A stretch of 64,000 nucleotides of DNA. Origin: Cristatella mucedo (lineage: Eukaryota; Bryozoa; Phylactolaemata; Cristatellidae). The notes beneath the pieces were generated by a model. It saw only the letters and a program-made list of their open reading frames with translations, had not been told where the DNA came from and did not search any database. The position numbers were made by a program, and so were the translations under genes. This document shows positions 20,570 through 32,261 of this stretch, piece by piece. The stretch covers positions 1,601,001 through 1,665,000 of the forward strand of contig WPIO01000086.1 in assembly GCA_009760855.2 (NCBI GenBank), given 5' to 3'. Position 1 is the first letter of the stretch. Every line of letters starts with the position of its first letter.

Positions 20570-20960
20570 TGAGCACACAAAAGACTATTCACACGGATCT
20601 AGCAAATGCTGCAAGGAATATGTAAGTTATTTAGCTTCTTTTTAAACGTCAGCAAGTCAGGGAATTTCCAGATTTCGGTCAGGAGTGAGTTCCAGGCTTC
20701 GAGAGTCACGAACTAAAGATACGGTCTGTTAAGGTTTTTAAAGTTGGTTCGGGGTATAGTTGAACAACTAGAGTAAAAAAGTGATTGGTGAACTGAGTAG
20801 TCCGATTGAATAGTTGCTCTGATAGGCAGGCCAGTAAAAGAATAGCGGGACCTAAACCTAAGGGTAAAAACGTTGACGTCCATTTACTGCTTGATAGTGA
20901 GTCAGTGCTGGTCAGTGAGAAATGTTGTACTGTGACAATTGTAACATTAAAGAAGGACAA
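20570..20960 (-). mobile_element. Diverged L2-like LINE C-terminus
   Basis: The plus-strand text follows 32500-32840 in order: AAATGCTGCAAGGAATATG.., AGTGAGTTCCAGGCTTCGAG, ACGAACTAAAGATACGGTCT, TTAAAGTTGGTTCGGGGTAT, GGGACCTAAACC, GTCAGTGCTGGTCAGTGAGA. This is the codon region for the LINE C-terminus (DRxFSS..WN..LP). It appears to be a separate, older subfamily. Confidence 0.6.
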
Positions 20961-21358
20961 ATCTAACTAAAGAGTTTTACACCTAATATATGCACCTACT
21001 TCCACCGGCCAAAAGAAGTGGGGCCGTGAGGTACTAAAGTTTAGTTGAAATGTTAAAAATGTGCGAAATAACTTTTCCAAATTCTGAGTTGCACTACGTT
21101 TTCCATAAACTATCAAGTTAATTTATGATAATTAAAATTGAGATCGTTTGCAACCATCTAGGTGTGAACATCTGAAACGCTTTTTTCCTGACTGCCTAAC
21201 CAAATGCTGTTCTTGTGGAAACCCTTGCCAAACCTTTTCACATACTCGTGTGTTGGTCACCGGCCGGATGTTCAAGGTAGTCGTAGCAAGTTCGATGAGT
21301 ATTTGATGACATCCACTTTCTCTAGCACGGCAAAATGAACAGCCATGAGTAGCAGGCT
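20961..21358. other. No supported gene
   Basis: About 400 bases without a usable frame or repeat match. Confidence 0.4.
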
Positions 21359-21469
21359 ATAATTTATCTCCGCCAGTAACTCCACAAAGTCATAAAGACC
21401 ATGTGGGCGTAACGAAGGAGAGCTTTGTATAGCTCACTCACAGCCTAAGCGGCTTTCGGTACGCATTCG

Positions 21470-22792
21470 CTACCCAACAGACTTCGTCTCACGCAACAAA
21501 GAGAAAGTGGGAAGCATAGCAGAGTTAAGAGAGCAGTTGAGGTAGTGAGTAGCATAGAAGTAGCAGTTCAGGACCGCTGAAAAAGATGTGCCATAGTCGG
21601 CAGTTGGAGAGTAGGTGTCGTTGCGTAAGAATTGTGGAAGCGAGTTCCACAGTCTCGGACCTGCAGAGCTAAAGCTTCTGTCGCCAACTGTCTTTAAGCG
21701 GAGGAATGGGACAGCTAATTTATTGTCCACACAGGACCTGAGGGCGTGAACAGGCTGAAACTGATGTAGCAGTTCAGCTAGGTATGAAGAAGCCAAGCCG
21801 TGGCGGGCCTTGTGGGTCAGCGTAAGAACTTTGCTCTGTATCCTTTGCTCAACCGGCAACCATCCTTGCTCTTCCAGTAAAGGTGACACGTGCTCAAACC
21901 GCTGGGACTTGAAGACCAGCCTAGCAGCCATATTTATAGTCCGCTGTAGTGGCATTATAGCTTTCTTTGGTAGCCCAGCCAAAAGGGAATTACAATAATC
22001 AAGCCGAGACAGAACTAAAGAGCTAGTTAAATTTTTTACAAGCCACTTTGGGAGACAGCTTCTAATCTTGGATAGGGATCGGATGTGATGGCTAGCTGTA
22101 GAGGCAGTCTTCTGAATGAAGCTTTTGAAATTGAGGCAGCTGTCGCACACGACGCCTAGATTACGAGCACGTGGTGAAGGTCGCACAATAGCATCACCTA
22201 TTAGAACAGCAAAGCCTTTTAATCCAGCCACACGCTCAGGGTGTCCTATGAGAAACAGTTCGGTTTGATCGTCTTTTAATTTTAGGAAGTTTTCCGACAT
22301 CCAGGATTGAATATCGGCAAGGCAAGCATTCAGTTTCTCAGTTGCCCCACCGGATTCCGACGGTTTAAATGAGAAATACAACTGAGTATCGTCAGCATAG
22401 AAGTGATATCCTATTCCATGGGCCTTAATCACTTTTCCCAGAGGTTGCATATAAATGGATAACAGCAAGGGACCAAGTACATACCCTTGAGGGATTCCAC
22501 AGATGACCCTTCTCATGTCTGAGACCTGGCCCCCACACGACACGGATTGAACACGATCAGACAGGTATGATTTAAAACACGCCAGTGCTTCGTCTGCCAG
22601 ACCGATTGTTGTTCTCAGTCGATCAAGCAAAACTTCGTGATCAATGGTGTCGAAGGCAGCAGACAGATCTAGCAAAGCTAGGGCAGTGACTTTCCCGTCG
22701 TCGTTGCCACGTAGAATGTCATTGTTAACACGGAGGAAAGCAGTTTTGGTAGAGTGCTGCCTCTTCAAACCTGATTGAAATGTTTCTGACAT
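21470..22792 (-). CDS. L2-B reverse transcriptase and C-terminal domain (open, 440 residues)
   Basis: The longest open frame in the window. In order it has FQSGLKRQHSTKTAFLRVNN (about residues 5-24), LLDLSAAFDTIDHEVLLDRL (42-61, first catalytic Asp), [28 protein letters not shown] (QG.VLGP box), [12 protein letters not shown] (second and third catalytic Asp intact), NFLKLKDDQTELFLIG, RNLGVVCDS, then the C-terminal RLDYCNSLLAGLPKK, RFEHVSPLLEEQGWLPVEQR and FSSAGPRLWNSLPQFLRND. In this class the enzyme copies element RNA at a nicked site. It is the 3' part of a longer ORF whose upstream parts are frameshifted, so the internal Met start is nominal. Confidence 0.85.
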   Translation of the reverse strand: MSETFQSGLKRQHSTKTAFLRVNNDILRGNDDGKVTALALLDLSAAFDTIDHEVLLDRLRTTIGLADEALACFKSYLSDRVQSVSCGGQVSDMRRVICGIPQGYVLGPLLLSIYMQPLGKVIKAHGIGYHFYADDTQLYFSFKPSESGGATEKLNACLADIQSWMSENFLKLKDDQTELFLIGHPERVAGLKGFAVLIGDAIVRPSPRARNLGVVCDSCLNFKSFIQKTASTASHHIRSLSKIRSCLPKWLVKNLTSSLVLSRLDYCNSLLAGLPKKAIMPLQRTINMAARLVFKSQRFEHVSPLLEEQGWLPVEQRIQSKVLTLTHKARHGLASSYLAELLHQFQPVHALRSCVDNKLAVPFLRLKTVGDRSFSSAGPRLWNSLPQFLRNDTYSPTADYGTSFSAVLNCYFYATHYLNCSLNSAMLPTFSLLRETKSVG

Positions 22793-23611
22793 TCCATTAT
22801 TTTCAATATGTTCAACTAGCTGCTTAGCAAAAATTTTGTCAAGAATCTTAGATAAGAATGGAAGAAGGGAAACTGGACGATAGTTTGCTAGGACCTCTGT
22901 GTCTAATCCAGGCTTTTTAAGAATAGTTCTAACGATTGCCGATTTGAAGAACTTGGGACGATCCCGTTTCCCAAAGAAGCATTAAAATTCTTGGTTATGC
23001 AGAGCTAAGTTGGTCTGCAAGTAAAGACCACAGAGATGAAGGTATAGGGTCTTCAGGAGACCAGCTCTTTTTGCTAGACCTTATTAAGGCAGCCACATCA
23101 CAGGCAGAAACATCAGAGAATCTTTTAAGAAAGATCACAGGTTGAGGAACGGAGATTGCTTTGGTCGGAGGGGGCTTAATGGAAGCACGAATGTGCACAA
23201 TTTTTTCAGTAAAGAAGGCTGAAAACTTTTCGGCTGAGCCCTTAATATCTGGGGAGTAAGACCCTGACAGCATTGGCCAGTAAATGGTTTACTGTCTTAT
23301 AAATCTGTTTAGTGTCCGACTGGCAGGAATTCAGTTTCCTAATGAAAAAAGAAGCCCTGGCTTTTTTAAGCTTTCGTGTGTAAACACGAAGGAAGTCTTT
23401 AAAATTGACTAGGTCTGCCTCAGACCCCGATTTCTTGAAACGACGTTCCAGCCTGTGCTTAACACGGCGCATCTTAAGGTTTTTTTGTAAATTGAAAGCA
23501 ATCTCGACGACTTTGAGCACAGATAGAGCGAACGGGAGCATGCTTGTCAAGAGCACTTCTGAGTGTCATTATCATCGCATCTGTGAGGGTATCGAGGCTG
23601 CCGGTCGAGTC

Positions 23612-24301
23612 TCAATGCAGATCAAGAAGGCCTGCATCACAAACAGATTTCAAAAACTTGTCCATGTCAATGCTTTGTAAGTTACGTCGTTTGGAAAATT
23701 CGACATTGCCCTGTACGTACGAGGGAGCAGGAACAGTAAACGAGACCGAACAATGATCTGAGAGGGTCAGTGGGCACACCACAAAGTCAGTGGGGAGGAC
23801 ATCCTTAGTGATCACGAGATCCAGAATGTGGCCACCGACGTGGGTGCTATGATTAACGTGTTGGGCCAAACCAAGATTCTCCAGAAAGTCAAGAAATGAG
23901 CGGACCTGGCTGTTGCTAGGGTTGTCAACGTGAATATTGAAGTCTCCTACAATCATTAGCGGCCTGTCACACACAAATATTTTAGCGAGGAACTCTGAAA
24001 ACTCCTCTATAAACAAGTTTAGACAGCCAGAAGGAGGCCGGTATATCACAACGGTGAGAGGCATTGTCTTTTATGAGGACCTGATAGCAACTGATTCAAA
24101 CGATGACCCATGCGAGAAACTGCACATTTTATAGCCAAACGATTCGCGAACAACAATTGCAACCCCGCCACCTACCTTGTCAGAACGCATGGACTGATAG
24201 AATGAGAACCCGGGTGGGGTGGTCTCAGAAATACAGCTACTGGAACAAGGCGTCATCCAGGTTTCGGTAAGCAGAAATATATCTAGCTTCTCCTGGACCA
24301 C
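23612..24301 (-). pseudogene. L2-B APE-type endonuclease (one in-frame stop)
   Basis: Two pieces in the same frame separated by a stop near 24071. They show LDIFLLTETWMTP (metal-binding Glu), SDKVGGGVAIVVRES, VVIYRPPSG, LMIVGDFNIHVDNP (GDFN motif), HVGGHILDLVIT and PLTLSDHCSVSF (SDH catalytic His). These are all the usual blocks of apurinic-type endonucleases in LINEs, which nick target DNA for priming. The linker with basic KMRRVKHRLERRFKK follows at 23556-23242. Confidence 0.8.
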
Positions 24302-24854
24302 CTGATTGCGGATAAGTAACCCCTTGGTTTTAGCGAGCGGACATTTAGTAGGCGGAATTTAAGAGGCTGTCCAACAACTGGGCGACGGCGATGAAGTGGC
24401 TCGTATTCTCTACCGTTTGCGTCCGGCCCGGCGGACGCTGGCTCTTCGAATTTGAATTGGACCTTGGTAACGGCCGTGGGACGACGTTTCACAACGTACA
24501 GCGGGTGGGCTACTACCGCAACAAGTAATATTTAGCGCTTTAAACTTACGAGTCGTAGGTTTGATTGCCGAGCTGTTGATGGGGCGAACGCAGGATGCAG
24601 GTAAGTTCTTACTGACCCGCCGGAGAAGGCCCGCCGGCAGGTATCGACTAATGGCGACATCGCATCTTATGCTAAGCAGGTCCTGTTTTGTGTAGCATAT
24701 CCGAGGACAGCTCATAAATAGTCACAGCGAAAATAGCAGCGGAATACCGGAAGGTATTACGGAGAAATCAAGTAAAGGTCCACACCACGCTAGGAGTCGC
24801 CCGAGGCCGCTCTTTAGCGCTGGGTGGCTGCATGGACTTCGAAAGTATTTATTT

Positions 24855-25066
<212 letters not shown>

Positions 25067-27109
25067 TCGGACGGGCAACACAGTGAACGTTAACTCACAC
25101 AATTGAGTGCTATGCGAAGGATCATGCGTCTTTAAAGAGGAAGTATCCACAGCTCTTCGTGCCCAGCGATCAAGGAACATCCGATTTGAATATGGTGGAG
25201 AGCACTGTAGCGCCGCGCTGGCCTCTGCATTATTTTAGAGCGAACAAGAACTATTCGGCGGGCAAGAAATCCATTTTCCTCGGACAGTTGAACAGAGAGC
25301 AAGCTGCTTTCACTTTAACTTGCAATTACAGAAGTCCATTTTGGGGCGAGAAGCCATAAACCTGAAAATATAAGTGAAACTTGTGAACCAATATCGCATC
25401 GACAAATATAAGTAACATACCAAACTGACTGAAAAAACGCCGTCACATACTTCTTAAGAATTGTCGGTTGCTTTTCTTCATCTGACTTTGGGAGACCCAG
25501 TTCCTGTAGGGGTAGATCATGCATATTACTTTCCTCAACTTCTCTAGTTTCTCCGTCAAGGTCACTGAGCTAAAAGGAGCTTGCATACATTAGCTGCAAA
25601 CAAAGTGACGGGAATAACTTAAATTACTTTAACATAAGGTAGCCCAATTTAGATTGATAGTACTGCAGAGCCACAGCATACAGAGCCTTTACTTCTGGCA
25701 GGCTAGTAACGGTGCATCTGGCCACGAAGGGAAGCCATAATCAAGTTTGAAAATTTCAAGGCAAAGAAGTACAATTGAATCAATTTAAACTGCCAATAAG
25801 CTTCACACACATAACTACTTTCTTAAGCTGATGGAAGAGGCATGGGAATGTTTTGGGTTATAGCCATACAGTAATAAACTGCCAGGTAATAAACGAGGCC
25901 AAATTATTTTGAGTCCTGGCCTGGGCACTTAATTATTAACCAACTGCAAGCAGATCTTAAATAATGAAGACTATTCTGTTGCTTCATTGGACAAAGTTGT
26001 TCGGGTAGGCACTAATTAGCTTTAAGGAGTGTTAATCTTGAACTTGCACAGGACGACGAATCTTGAAACACTTAAACTGATAATGCTGGCCGATTTAGAG
26101 GGGTCAGGAGTCTGGTAGCCCCATCAAAGCCTATATACCTATGACTGTTTCAAAACAGATGCAACGACATCTTTCATCTCGTCACATTTACAAAATTCAC
26201 TTGGCAACTAAGCTATTCCAGCTACTGCAAACTGATCCAATAGAGCACAACGTGCAGAGAAACATGCTGTTATTTATCTTCTACATATAAGTAGGATTGC
26301 CAAACTGATTACAAAAGGAAAGAGATAAGTGCCCAAGCTTCTGCAAATATAGTAAAATGAGTAACAAGCTTTTGCGAAGCAAGGAGAGTTCTAGTATAAC
26401 CGAACACATGCTAACTTACGTAGAACTCAAGTCAATCGACGTTTTAAGATTTACATATGGCGTTTGAAGTGACTATCGACCGGGCAGAATTCATAGCAGT
26501 GATAATATTAATATTACTATTCTGTCGATTATCGATTTCTCAAAAGAACCATATCTCTAATCTAATCTATCTAATCCTAGTGCTTTATATCTTAGCAGAA
26601 AGAGAATCAATGATCCAAGTGATAGTGATAAGCATGATATCAAGCGTGTAAACAAATACGCTTATTCCAGCATGCTCGAGCAAGCACGAAGACAATCTAC
26701 AATCTGTACACTGATGTCTTTCACTCAGGTAGAATATTACCTAGTTTAGCACTGTGCCGGTGATACCTAGGTGTGTGGATGGGGTCAGCAGGCTCACTTA
26801 CTGGTCTGTAGTGTCGAAGTGCACCATTCAGAGTACAGGATACTTCAGGCGGTAATTGAAAACGTAAAGCAGGGCAGCTTTAGTAGAATCGTATGGTTGA
26901 AATCCCGATTGGGACTGGCTAGAAGATCAGATACATTGATATCAGCTATGTAGTCCATGGCACACCGATCGTTACAAATTGCCTTTGGTATGAATGGCAG
27001 GAGTAAAACGAGATCAAGGTTTGTGCAATTTTCAATATCCAGGGTAGGCGTTTTAATAAGTAGCCCGACAAATGCTGCTTTTAAAATAAAATGGGCTTAA
27101 TATGATGGG
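25067..27109. other. No supported gene
   Basis: About 2 kb with only short frames (for example 26457-26651, hydrophobic and AT-rich). No family match seen. Confidence 0.4.
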
Positions 27110-27112
27110 ATA

Positions 27113-27144
<32 letters not shown>

Positions 27145-27300
27145 GTATATGTATATATATAACTGTTAAAACCTTATATGTATATACATAAAACTTATAT
27201 GTATATATATAACCGCAAAACGACTTATATATGTATGTATATATATAACTCTCGGCTTGGGGTTATCCTTTGTTGGCTCATACATACATATATATATAAG
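27110..27300. repeat. (AT)n-rich microsatellite with an AACTTATATGTATAT motif
   Basis: ATATAC/ATATGT runs with repeats of a longer word, ACTTATATGTATATA, spaced 30-40 bp apart. Confidence 0.9.
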
Positions 27301-28559
27301 TTGCACTCAGAAAAGTACTACTAGCTAAAAAGAGCGGTTTCGATGACAGCAAGAGAACCAGACGTGAGGCTGCAAGCTTAGACGACAGACGGCAATGGGT
27401 CTACAGTACGTGCGATCAAGCTGTCGGTAAATGCTTTTGCAAGCAATGCTTTAGCATTGCCATGCTCCGATCTTGTGACTGCAGAACTCGTGCTTCTTCT
27501 TCTGCTGAAGCTGATATCGCCATTGCTCTTGTTTCTTGTGCATGTACCCGAACTTAGTAAATGTTGTACCAGTGCATATCAGTATCCTAGCTTAGCAGCA
27601 TGTGTTTGGTTTTAACGTTGGTAGTGGCATATGGATTTCTTATTATTGGTACCTTTAGTTAGATTAGTCCTTTAAGTTAATTGTACGTATGCCACCGGTC
27701 TTTGAACTGTCCTTTAGTCTTGCGGCATTTAGTCGAACAGCCACAGTAATATACTCCCCTTCTGCTTATGCAAGTTCGTCAGCTTTATTGCTCCTGCAGT
27801 GGCCTGCTCTCACTGTTGAGGTTATATATTGTAGTGTTTTATAGCCATCCCACAATCCTAGCCATGAAATTATAAGTACATTAATTGCGAGGATGACTAC
27901 TGTAACCTGACTCATCAGCATGAAAGTAAATAATTATTGCAAAAGCTCCTAGTTCGGCTGCTGATACTGGTATGTTTTGGTAACTTAAGACAGTTACTGG
28001 GTTAGGTTAAGGTTGACAGGCATTTGCATTCGAAAATCTTACCACATTCTTGGTAGGCTTTGTAATGGAGACTTGCTATTATCTTAGGGGCTATTCTTTA
28101 GATGATCAGATCTCTTATGTATACAAGCTTTTGTAAACAGATTTAGTTATTACTCACACTAATATTTTATTGTTGTTGTTGCAAATGTACCCACTTGCCT
28201 TGAGCTTGACTCAGCTGTCAGCTTTAGTGCATGATGTCAGCATTTCCCTTTGTCAGAGCTGGTTGCAACCAATGAATTGAAGTGAGGTTTTCTGAATCTT
28301 TCTTTAGGCCACTGAAATCGTAACAAGTATGAACTTGAGTTGTATTTAATGATCAGTTGGGCTTCAAACATTGACTAAACTGTCAATGCAAGTTTTTAAT
28401 TCCCAATTGTTGATTTCTAAGGTTATTTTGCGTTTGGTCACATTGGTGGTAAGGTAGTGGCATTAAGTAGAAAAAGAAAGGCTTTCTGAGTTAGCATGTT
28501 CTTTTTTACTGGCAGAAAAGACTCCATGGCTATTTTCAGAGAGCATTACAGGTTTGCCG
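27301..28559. other. No supported gene
   Basis: About 1.3 kb without a long frame or recognisable repeat. It may be an intron or intergenic DNA. Confidence 0.4.
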
Positions 28560-28655
28560 ACATCAGGAGTCGAACCCAACGAGGACGTGTGTCTGGAAGG
28601 GGAACACCTAAACTCTGGGCTTAACCTGAGCCCAGGACAATTGCAATACCGCTCA
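28560..28655 (-). repeat. tRNA-like remnant with a good B box
   Basis: On minus the text GTTGGGTTCGACTCCTGATG holds a near-perfect B box (GGTTCGANTCC), and TGAGCGGTATTGCAATTGTC upstream resembles an A box. The T stem and acceptor stem do not pair, so it is not a working tRNA. It probably is an old SINE head. Confidence 0.35.
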
Positions 28656-29035
28656 AGTAAAACTTTTTGAAAAGGTTTCTTATTTCCTTAAGCCATTCAC
28701 ATCGAAGTAATCTGGCGCAAAAATCCGTACAAAATAAATATTTTAATTAAACATGTACCTATGTCTTGATTATTATTTGTCATCCTGGTAAGCGAAATTG
28801 AGTCTGTGACCTGAATACTAACTACTAAATTTGCAACTAACAATGATACAATGCACCTGCCTTGTATTCTCCATGTATATCTCTATTTTGGTCATGTTTA
28901 TTCATGCATTTTCTTTTTTAGCCATGCTTATTGCCTTGGCTGTAGCATTTATGCTGCTAAAATTGGCATACTCATTCGATAGTCCATTAATTCCTTCCTG
29001 AATTCTTAGTTCCTAGTCTTTGAACAAACTAAATT

Positions 29036-29398
29036 TCAACAATGCATTCTCTCATTTTCTAGACCATAGCCACTATACACTAGTTGACATGCGACTTGAG
29101 TGCTTGAGCAATTGGTCTTGGGGCAATTCATTGATTTAAGGTTACGAAGAGATTCATTCCGATTTAAAATTAGCCCATGCAAAATTTTGGTAAATAGGTT
29201 TTCATCGGATACTTGCTCACGTATCTGTGAGATCGTATCAGTACAACGTTTGCAAGTTAGGAATGGCAATGGGTAAGGCGTGCCCGGAGGGCTAGTTATT
29301 TGTATTTTTGCACCGCCCAGCCTCTCTATCGGAGCTATAACGGTAGTTGGTGGCAGAATCGTCGCTAAAAGTAGTAGTAGAAAGAAACATTTTCTCAT
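29036..29398 (-). CDS. Small putative secreted Cys-containing protein (hypothetical)
   Basis: Single open frame of 120 residues. It starts MRKCFFLLLLLATILPPTTV, a good signal peptide (basic n-region, Leu-rich core), with cleavage likely near VIA. The mature part has six cysteines: a CKRC pair, then after about 35 residues NC, NC, AC and a C-terminal HC, plus possible N-glycosylation sites (NES, NCS). The spacing does not fit saposin or Ly6 as I know them. The ATG follows CAAAGGC, TTTTAAAA lies a short way upstream, and AATAAA (28902-28897) lies about 134 bases after the stop, all consistent with a short intronless gene. Frames of this length do occur by chance here, so it is tentative. Confidence 0.35.
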   Translation of the reverse strand: MRKCFFLLLLLATILPPTTVIAPIERLGGAKIQITSPPGTPYPLPFLTCKRCTDTISQIREQVSDENLFTKILHGLILNRNESLRNLKSMNCPKTNCSSTQVACQLVYSGYGLENERMHC

Positions 29399-29756
29399 GC
29401 CTTTGTATGCTTTTAAAATGGTCTGTTCTCTCTAATTCCTGTTCCATACTACTGCTGGAATTTCAGATTTTCTTCTCCTTTATCCTACAATTGTATTGCA
29501 TTACCTTGTCATTTTTATAAAAATTTTACTGGCATTGGTCCCTAAGCTTTTGCGTTATCCTTTCCCAAAATTATTTATATGGATTCATAATTCCATTAAC
29601 TTTACCTCGTACGTTCATTCAACTAGGATGTTGGTCAAGATGCGGTCACTAATTTTTCTAGGTTTAAAAAAGCTTAATGTGGGCTTTCCAGGCGTGTAGA
29701 GTTCATTTTCCTATGCTCCCTTTTAGTTCTATTTTCTTTAAGTAAAGATAATATCA

Positions 29757-30738
29757 TTATTATAGTAATAATAATATTGCACTTGAGCAAGCGCCCTCAG
29801 AGAACTTAATCTCTCTTTAGGCCCTTTACATTTGCTGCAAAGGGAAACGCAATTGTATGTAAGTAATATCATGCTTGATATACAAACAAAATAAATAACG
29901 TGGTTATGGTGACATGCACAGGGTCAGCATGCAAATGTGGTTAGTGGCAGCATGCACAGTGTCAGCACCCATAAGCGAATCAAGGACGAATCACAGAGAC
30001 CCACTAAATGCTGTCCTAAATAGGTGTATTTTTTAATTTTTTTACAATGTGGTCAGGTTAGGGGATGTTCTGACGCAGGTCGGTAGGGAGTTCCTGGCTT
30101 TGGAAGTATAGGAACTAAATGCACGGTCTCCAAAGGATTTAAGGTTTGCACGAGGTAGTTGTAAACTGTTGGATTCCGAAAAGCTGGTGGTTAGATGATG
30201 GGGGAGTAGATCTGAGAGAAAGGCTGGAGCCAAAGAATGAAGTGAACAAAAAGTGAACGACAGAAACCTTGAAGTCAATCCGTTGCTTGACTGGTAGCCA
30301 GTGCAGGTCGGCGAGAAGGTGTGTAATGTGGCAACTGCGATGCTCAGACAGATAAGCATAGCTGTGGAGTTTTGCACCAGCTGCAATCGCCTGATTGCAC
30401 ATGCTGGTAGGCCAGAAGCAGTAAGTTGCAGCACTCGAGACGGGATGTCACGAGTGCAAGGACCAACTTGGACGTGGTATCCTTAACTCAACAAGCCTGA
30501 ATTTTAGCAATGTTAAGAAGCTAAAAATAGCAGATTTGGCTGTGGAGCTGATATAGTTTTCTAACGAGAGGTCACTTTGAAATATGATGCCTAGATTTCG
30601 AGCTGATTCAACAAGAGATATGCTAGACGGGCAAATTTCGAGCGTCATCCTTTCCAATCTGTGAATCACACTGCGTTCGCCCATAATTGGTAAGTTAGTT
30701 TTAGCATCGTTTAGTCTGTCCGAGTAATTCATGGCGAC
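29757..30738 (-). mobile_element. L2-A LINE, 5'-truncated copy
   Basis: AAT-rich tail at the left, then the hairpin AAGCGCCCTCAGAGAACTTA, the 3' UTR, C-terminal codons (minus 30434-30042: SFGDRAFSSYTSKARNSLPT, CVRTSPNLTTL) and the thumb region (minus 30741-30448: MTLEICPSSISLVESARNLG). It begins at the DAKTNLPIM position, the same point where the copy at 36562 starts. Frameshifted, inactive. Confidence 0.85.
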
Positions 30739-31153
30739 CAACTGGCAGAGCTTATCAAGTTGTTTGGTTTACCGGAGGCTCACTCGAAGAGCAGGAAGAG
30801 TGTGCTTTTATCGGGGTGTCAGGAGCACAAGGAGCCGACCACAAAGGAGCATTGTTCTACGTGAAGTCCACGGACACGGAGTTCTTCGTCCAAGTTGGTG
30901 TACTTGGCTTCTCTTCAGCTCAGCTGCCAAATCCTGCTAGCTCTCCGTTATCAATGGGGATCTCCACGCCGACTATCACTGAATAGTGGCTGTTGTCCAC
31001 CACCGTGTCCGGGTGGCTCTACGGGAACGGCTGGAGATAATTATGCCGGTCCACTCCGGCATGTCTCCTTAGTAACCAGGGTGGCGCCTCCAGGAAGCTT
31101 CGCACAACCATAAAGTGCCTCTCCTTAATCATTGGCATCATGCCGGAGAAATG
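30739..31153. other. Unassigned segment between LINE pieces
   Basis: About 400 bases. Plus-strand frames (30731-30940 and 30895-31113) have no recognised domain. It could be part of the neighbouring D element's 3' end. Confidence 0.35.
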
Positions 31154-31216
31154 GTTGAGCGCCTAGAAAGAGATTAAGTTCTCTGAGGGCGCTTTATCAA
31201 GTGCAATATTATTATA
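31154..31216 (+). mobile_element. L2-A tail only (63 bp)
   Basis: GAGCGCCTAGAAAGAGATTA then AGTTCTCTGAGGGCGCTTTA and an ATT end. Both stems are intact. Nothing of the LINE upstream of the hairpin is present. Confidence 0.75.
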
Positions 31217-31249
31217 GTGTATGTGAGAGCTTTTCGCACTGCCCACAGC

Positions 31250-32190
31250 CCCTGAGTCAGAGAAGTTCAGACGTCAGGTAAACTTGGCCCTCGCAGCAGC
31301 CACCGGGAGAAGGTCCAGCCTAGCGCAAAAGACAAAGAGCCAAGCAGTAAGGAGACACCAAAGCCGAACAGGAGAAAGTGGGTGTTGTTTGAGTGGTTGT
31401 CTGTTCCAGAAAATCTGCCACCTCCCTGACTCGGCTTCGAGCCCGGACCGCCGCAACCCGCGAAGCGCCAGGCGAGCCTTCGGTCATAAGGATCTGGAGC
31501 CGGCATGCACAGTACTCTGCAACTACCCACCGAGGAGAAAGATCGCTTGAGTATCATCCGTAAAGGCACCCTCGAAGACATGTATGGGACAATCAAGGTC
31601 TTTCATGGCAACTGTCGTAACAACCCAGTCAGTGGAGGACAACTTTCTGCAGTCTTGGGTAAATGAATGTGTCAACGTCCTGAGAGAGCTGGACGAGACC
31701 AAGACCTCCACTCGAGCGTTGAGTGGCATGGAAAATTTTGCGGTAGCCCTAATGGGAAGGGAGCACACCATCCTGCAAAGGTCTCGCACCGCTCACTATA
31801 CCGCAACCAAAAGATTCTTTTTAGCCACTTGATACGCTCTAGGTATTCTAAGCGGTGCATTAGGAACGTGGGCGGGACATCGAGCGTCTGCCATGGGGCC
31901 ACAAGAGAATGCTAAACCAAGTCTATGTCCAGGGCGGGGACAGACAATGTGTTCTCACCCTCCACACGCTGACAGGCGAAGCCCTGGGGGGACACCCAGA
32001 TACACATGGGCCTCATCCTCACTTAGCATGGGGCAGCGGCACTCATGTTATGGCTGCATGTCAGAAATAAGCCTGACCGGGACCCGGCACTTCTCCGAAC
32101 GAAAAGATAGGCCTATCCTTGTGGCGACCTAGCACACCCAATAAAGCTGACGCTGGGGCGACGCCGGGGAACAAGCAAACTTAGCTGTCA
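31250..32190 (-). mobile_element. Family D fragment (end of RT and downstream)
   Basis: 31950-32100 matches 3990-4100 of the large D copy (GCGAAGCCCTGGGGGGACAC against GCGAAGCCCTGAGGGGCACC). 31750-31900 matches 52615-52730 (AGCACACCATCCTG..AGGTCTC..CCACTTGA). The minus frame 31902-31672 reads HRLEYLERIKWLKRIFWLRY then SERCETFAGWC, a conserved post-RT block. Frames are short and shifted; the left limit is uncertain. Confidence 0.6.
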
Positions 32191-32261
32191 CTTAGCTCGC
32201 CATTCGAGTTCGGGGTGCATGGCATCACTTTGCTGATAGCATAGTCGTCTTCCGCTTCCAT

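Larger units (their letters stand above)
21359..24715 (-). mobile_element. L2-B LINE, longest copy in the window
   Basis: Minus-strand CR1/L2-like LINE of about 3.35 kb. From the 5' end: an N-terminal region (24715-24283), an APE-type endonuclease (24301-23612), a linker (23556-22995) and a reverse transcriptase with C-terminal tail (22792-21470). The last bases, on minus, read TGTGGAGTTACTGGCGGAGA then TAAATTA. The pieces lie in at least four frame changes with one in-frame stop (about 24071), so the copy cannot make the full protein. Other copies: 55847-58190, 53305-53718, 15370-15965, 47440-47990. The 5' side runs into a microsatellite. Confidence 0.88.

Noticed and set aside
21810-21998. 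Plus-strand frames opposite LINE coding regions (also 33174, 34446-34787, 56303-56536)
   Set aside because: They are antisense shadows of the L2-A and L2-B reading frames.
26457-26651. Hydrophobic 64-residue frame resembling a membrane protein (also 29496-29699)
   Set aside because: AT-rich codons give Ile/Leu-rich frames by chance; no start context, conservation or polyadenylation signal was seen.
28560-28655. Possible functional tRNA
   Set aside because: The B box is good but the T stem and acceptor stem do not pair; kept only as a tRNA-like remnant.
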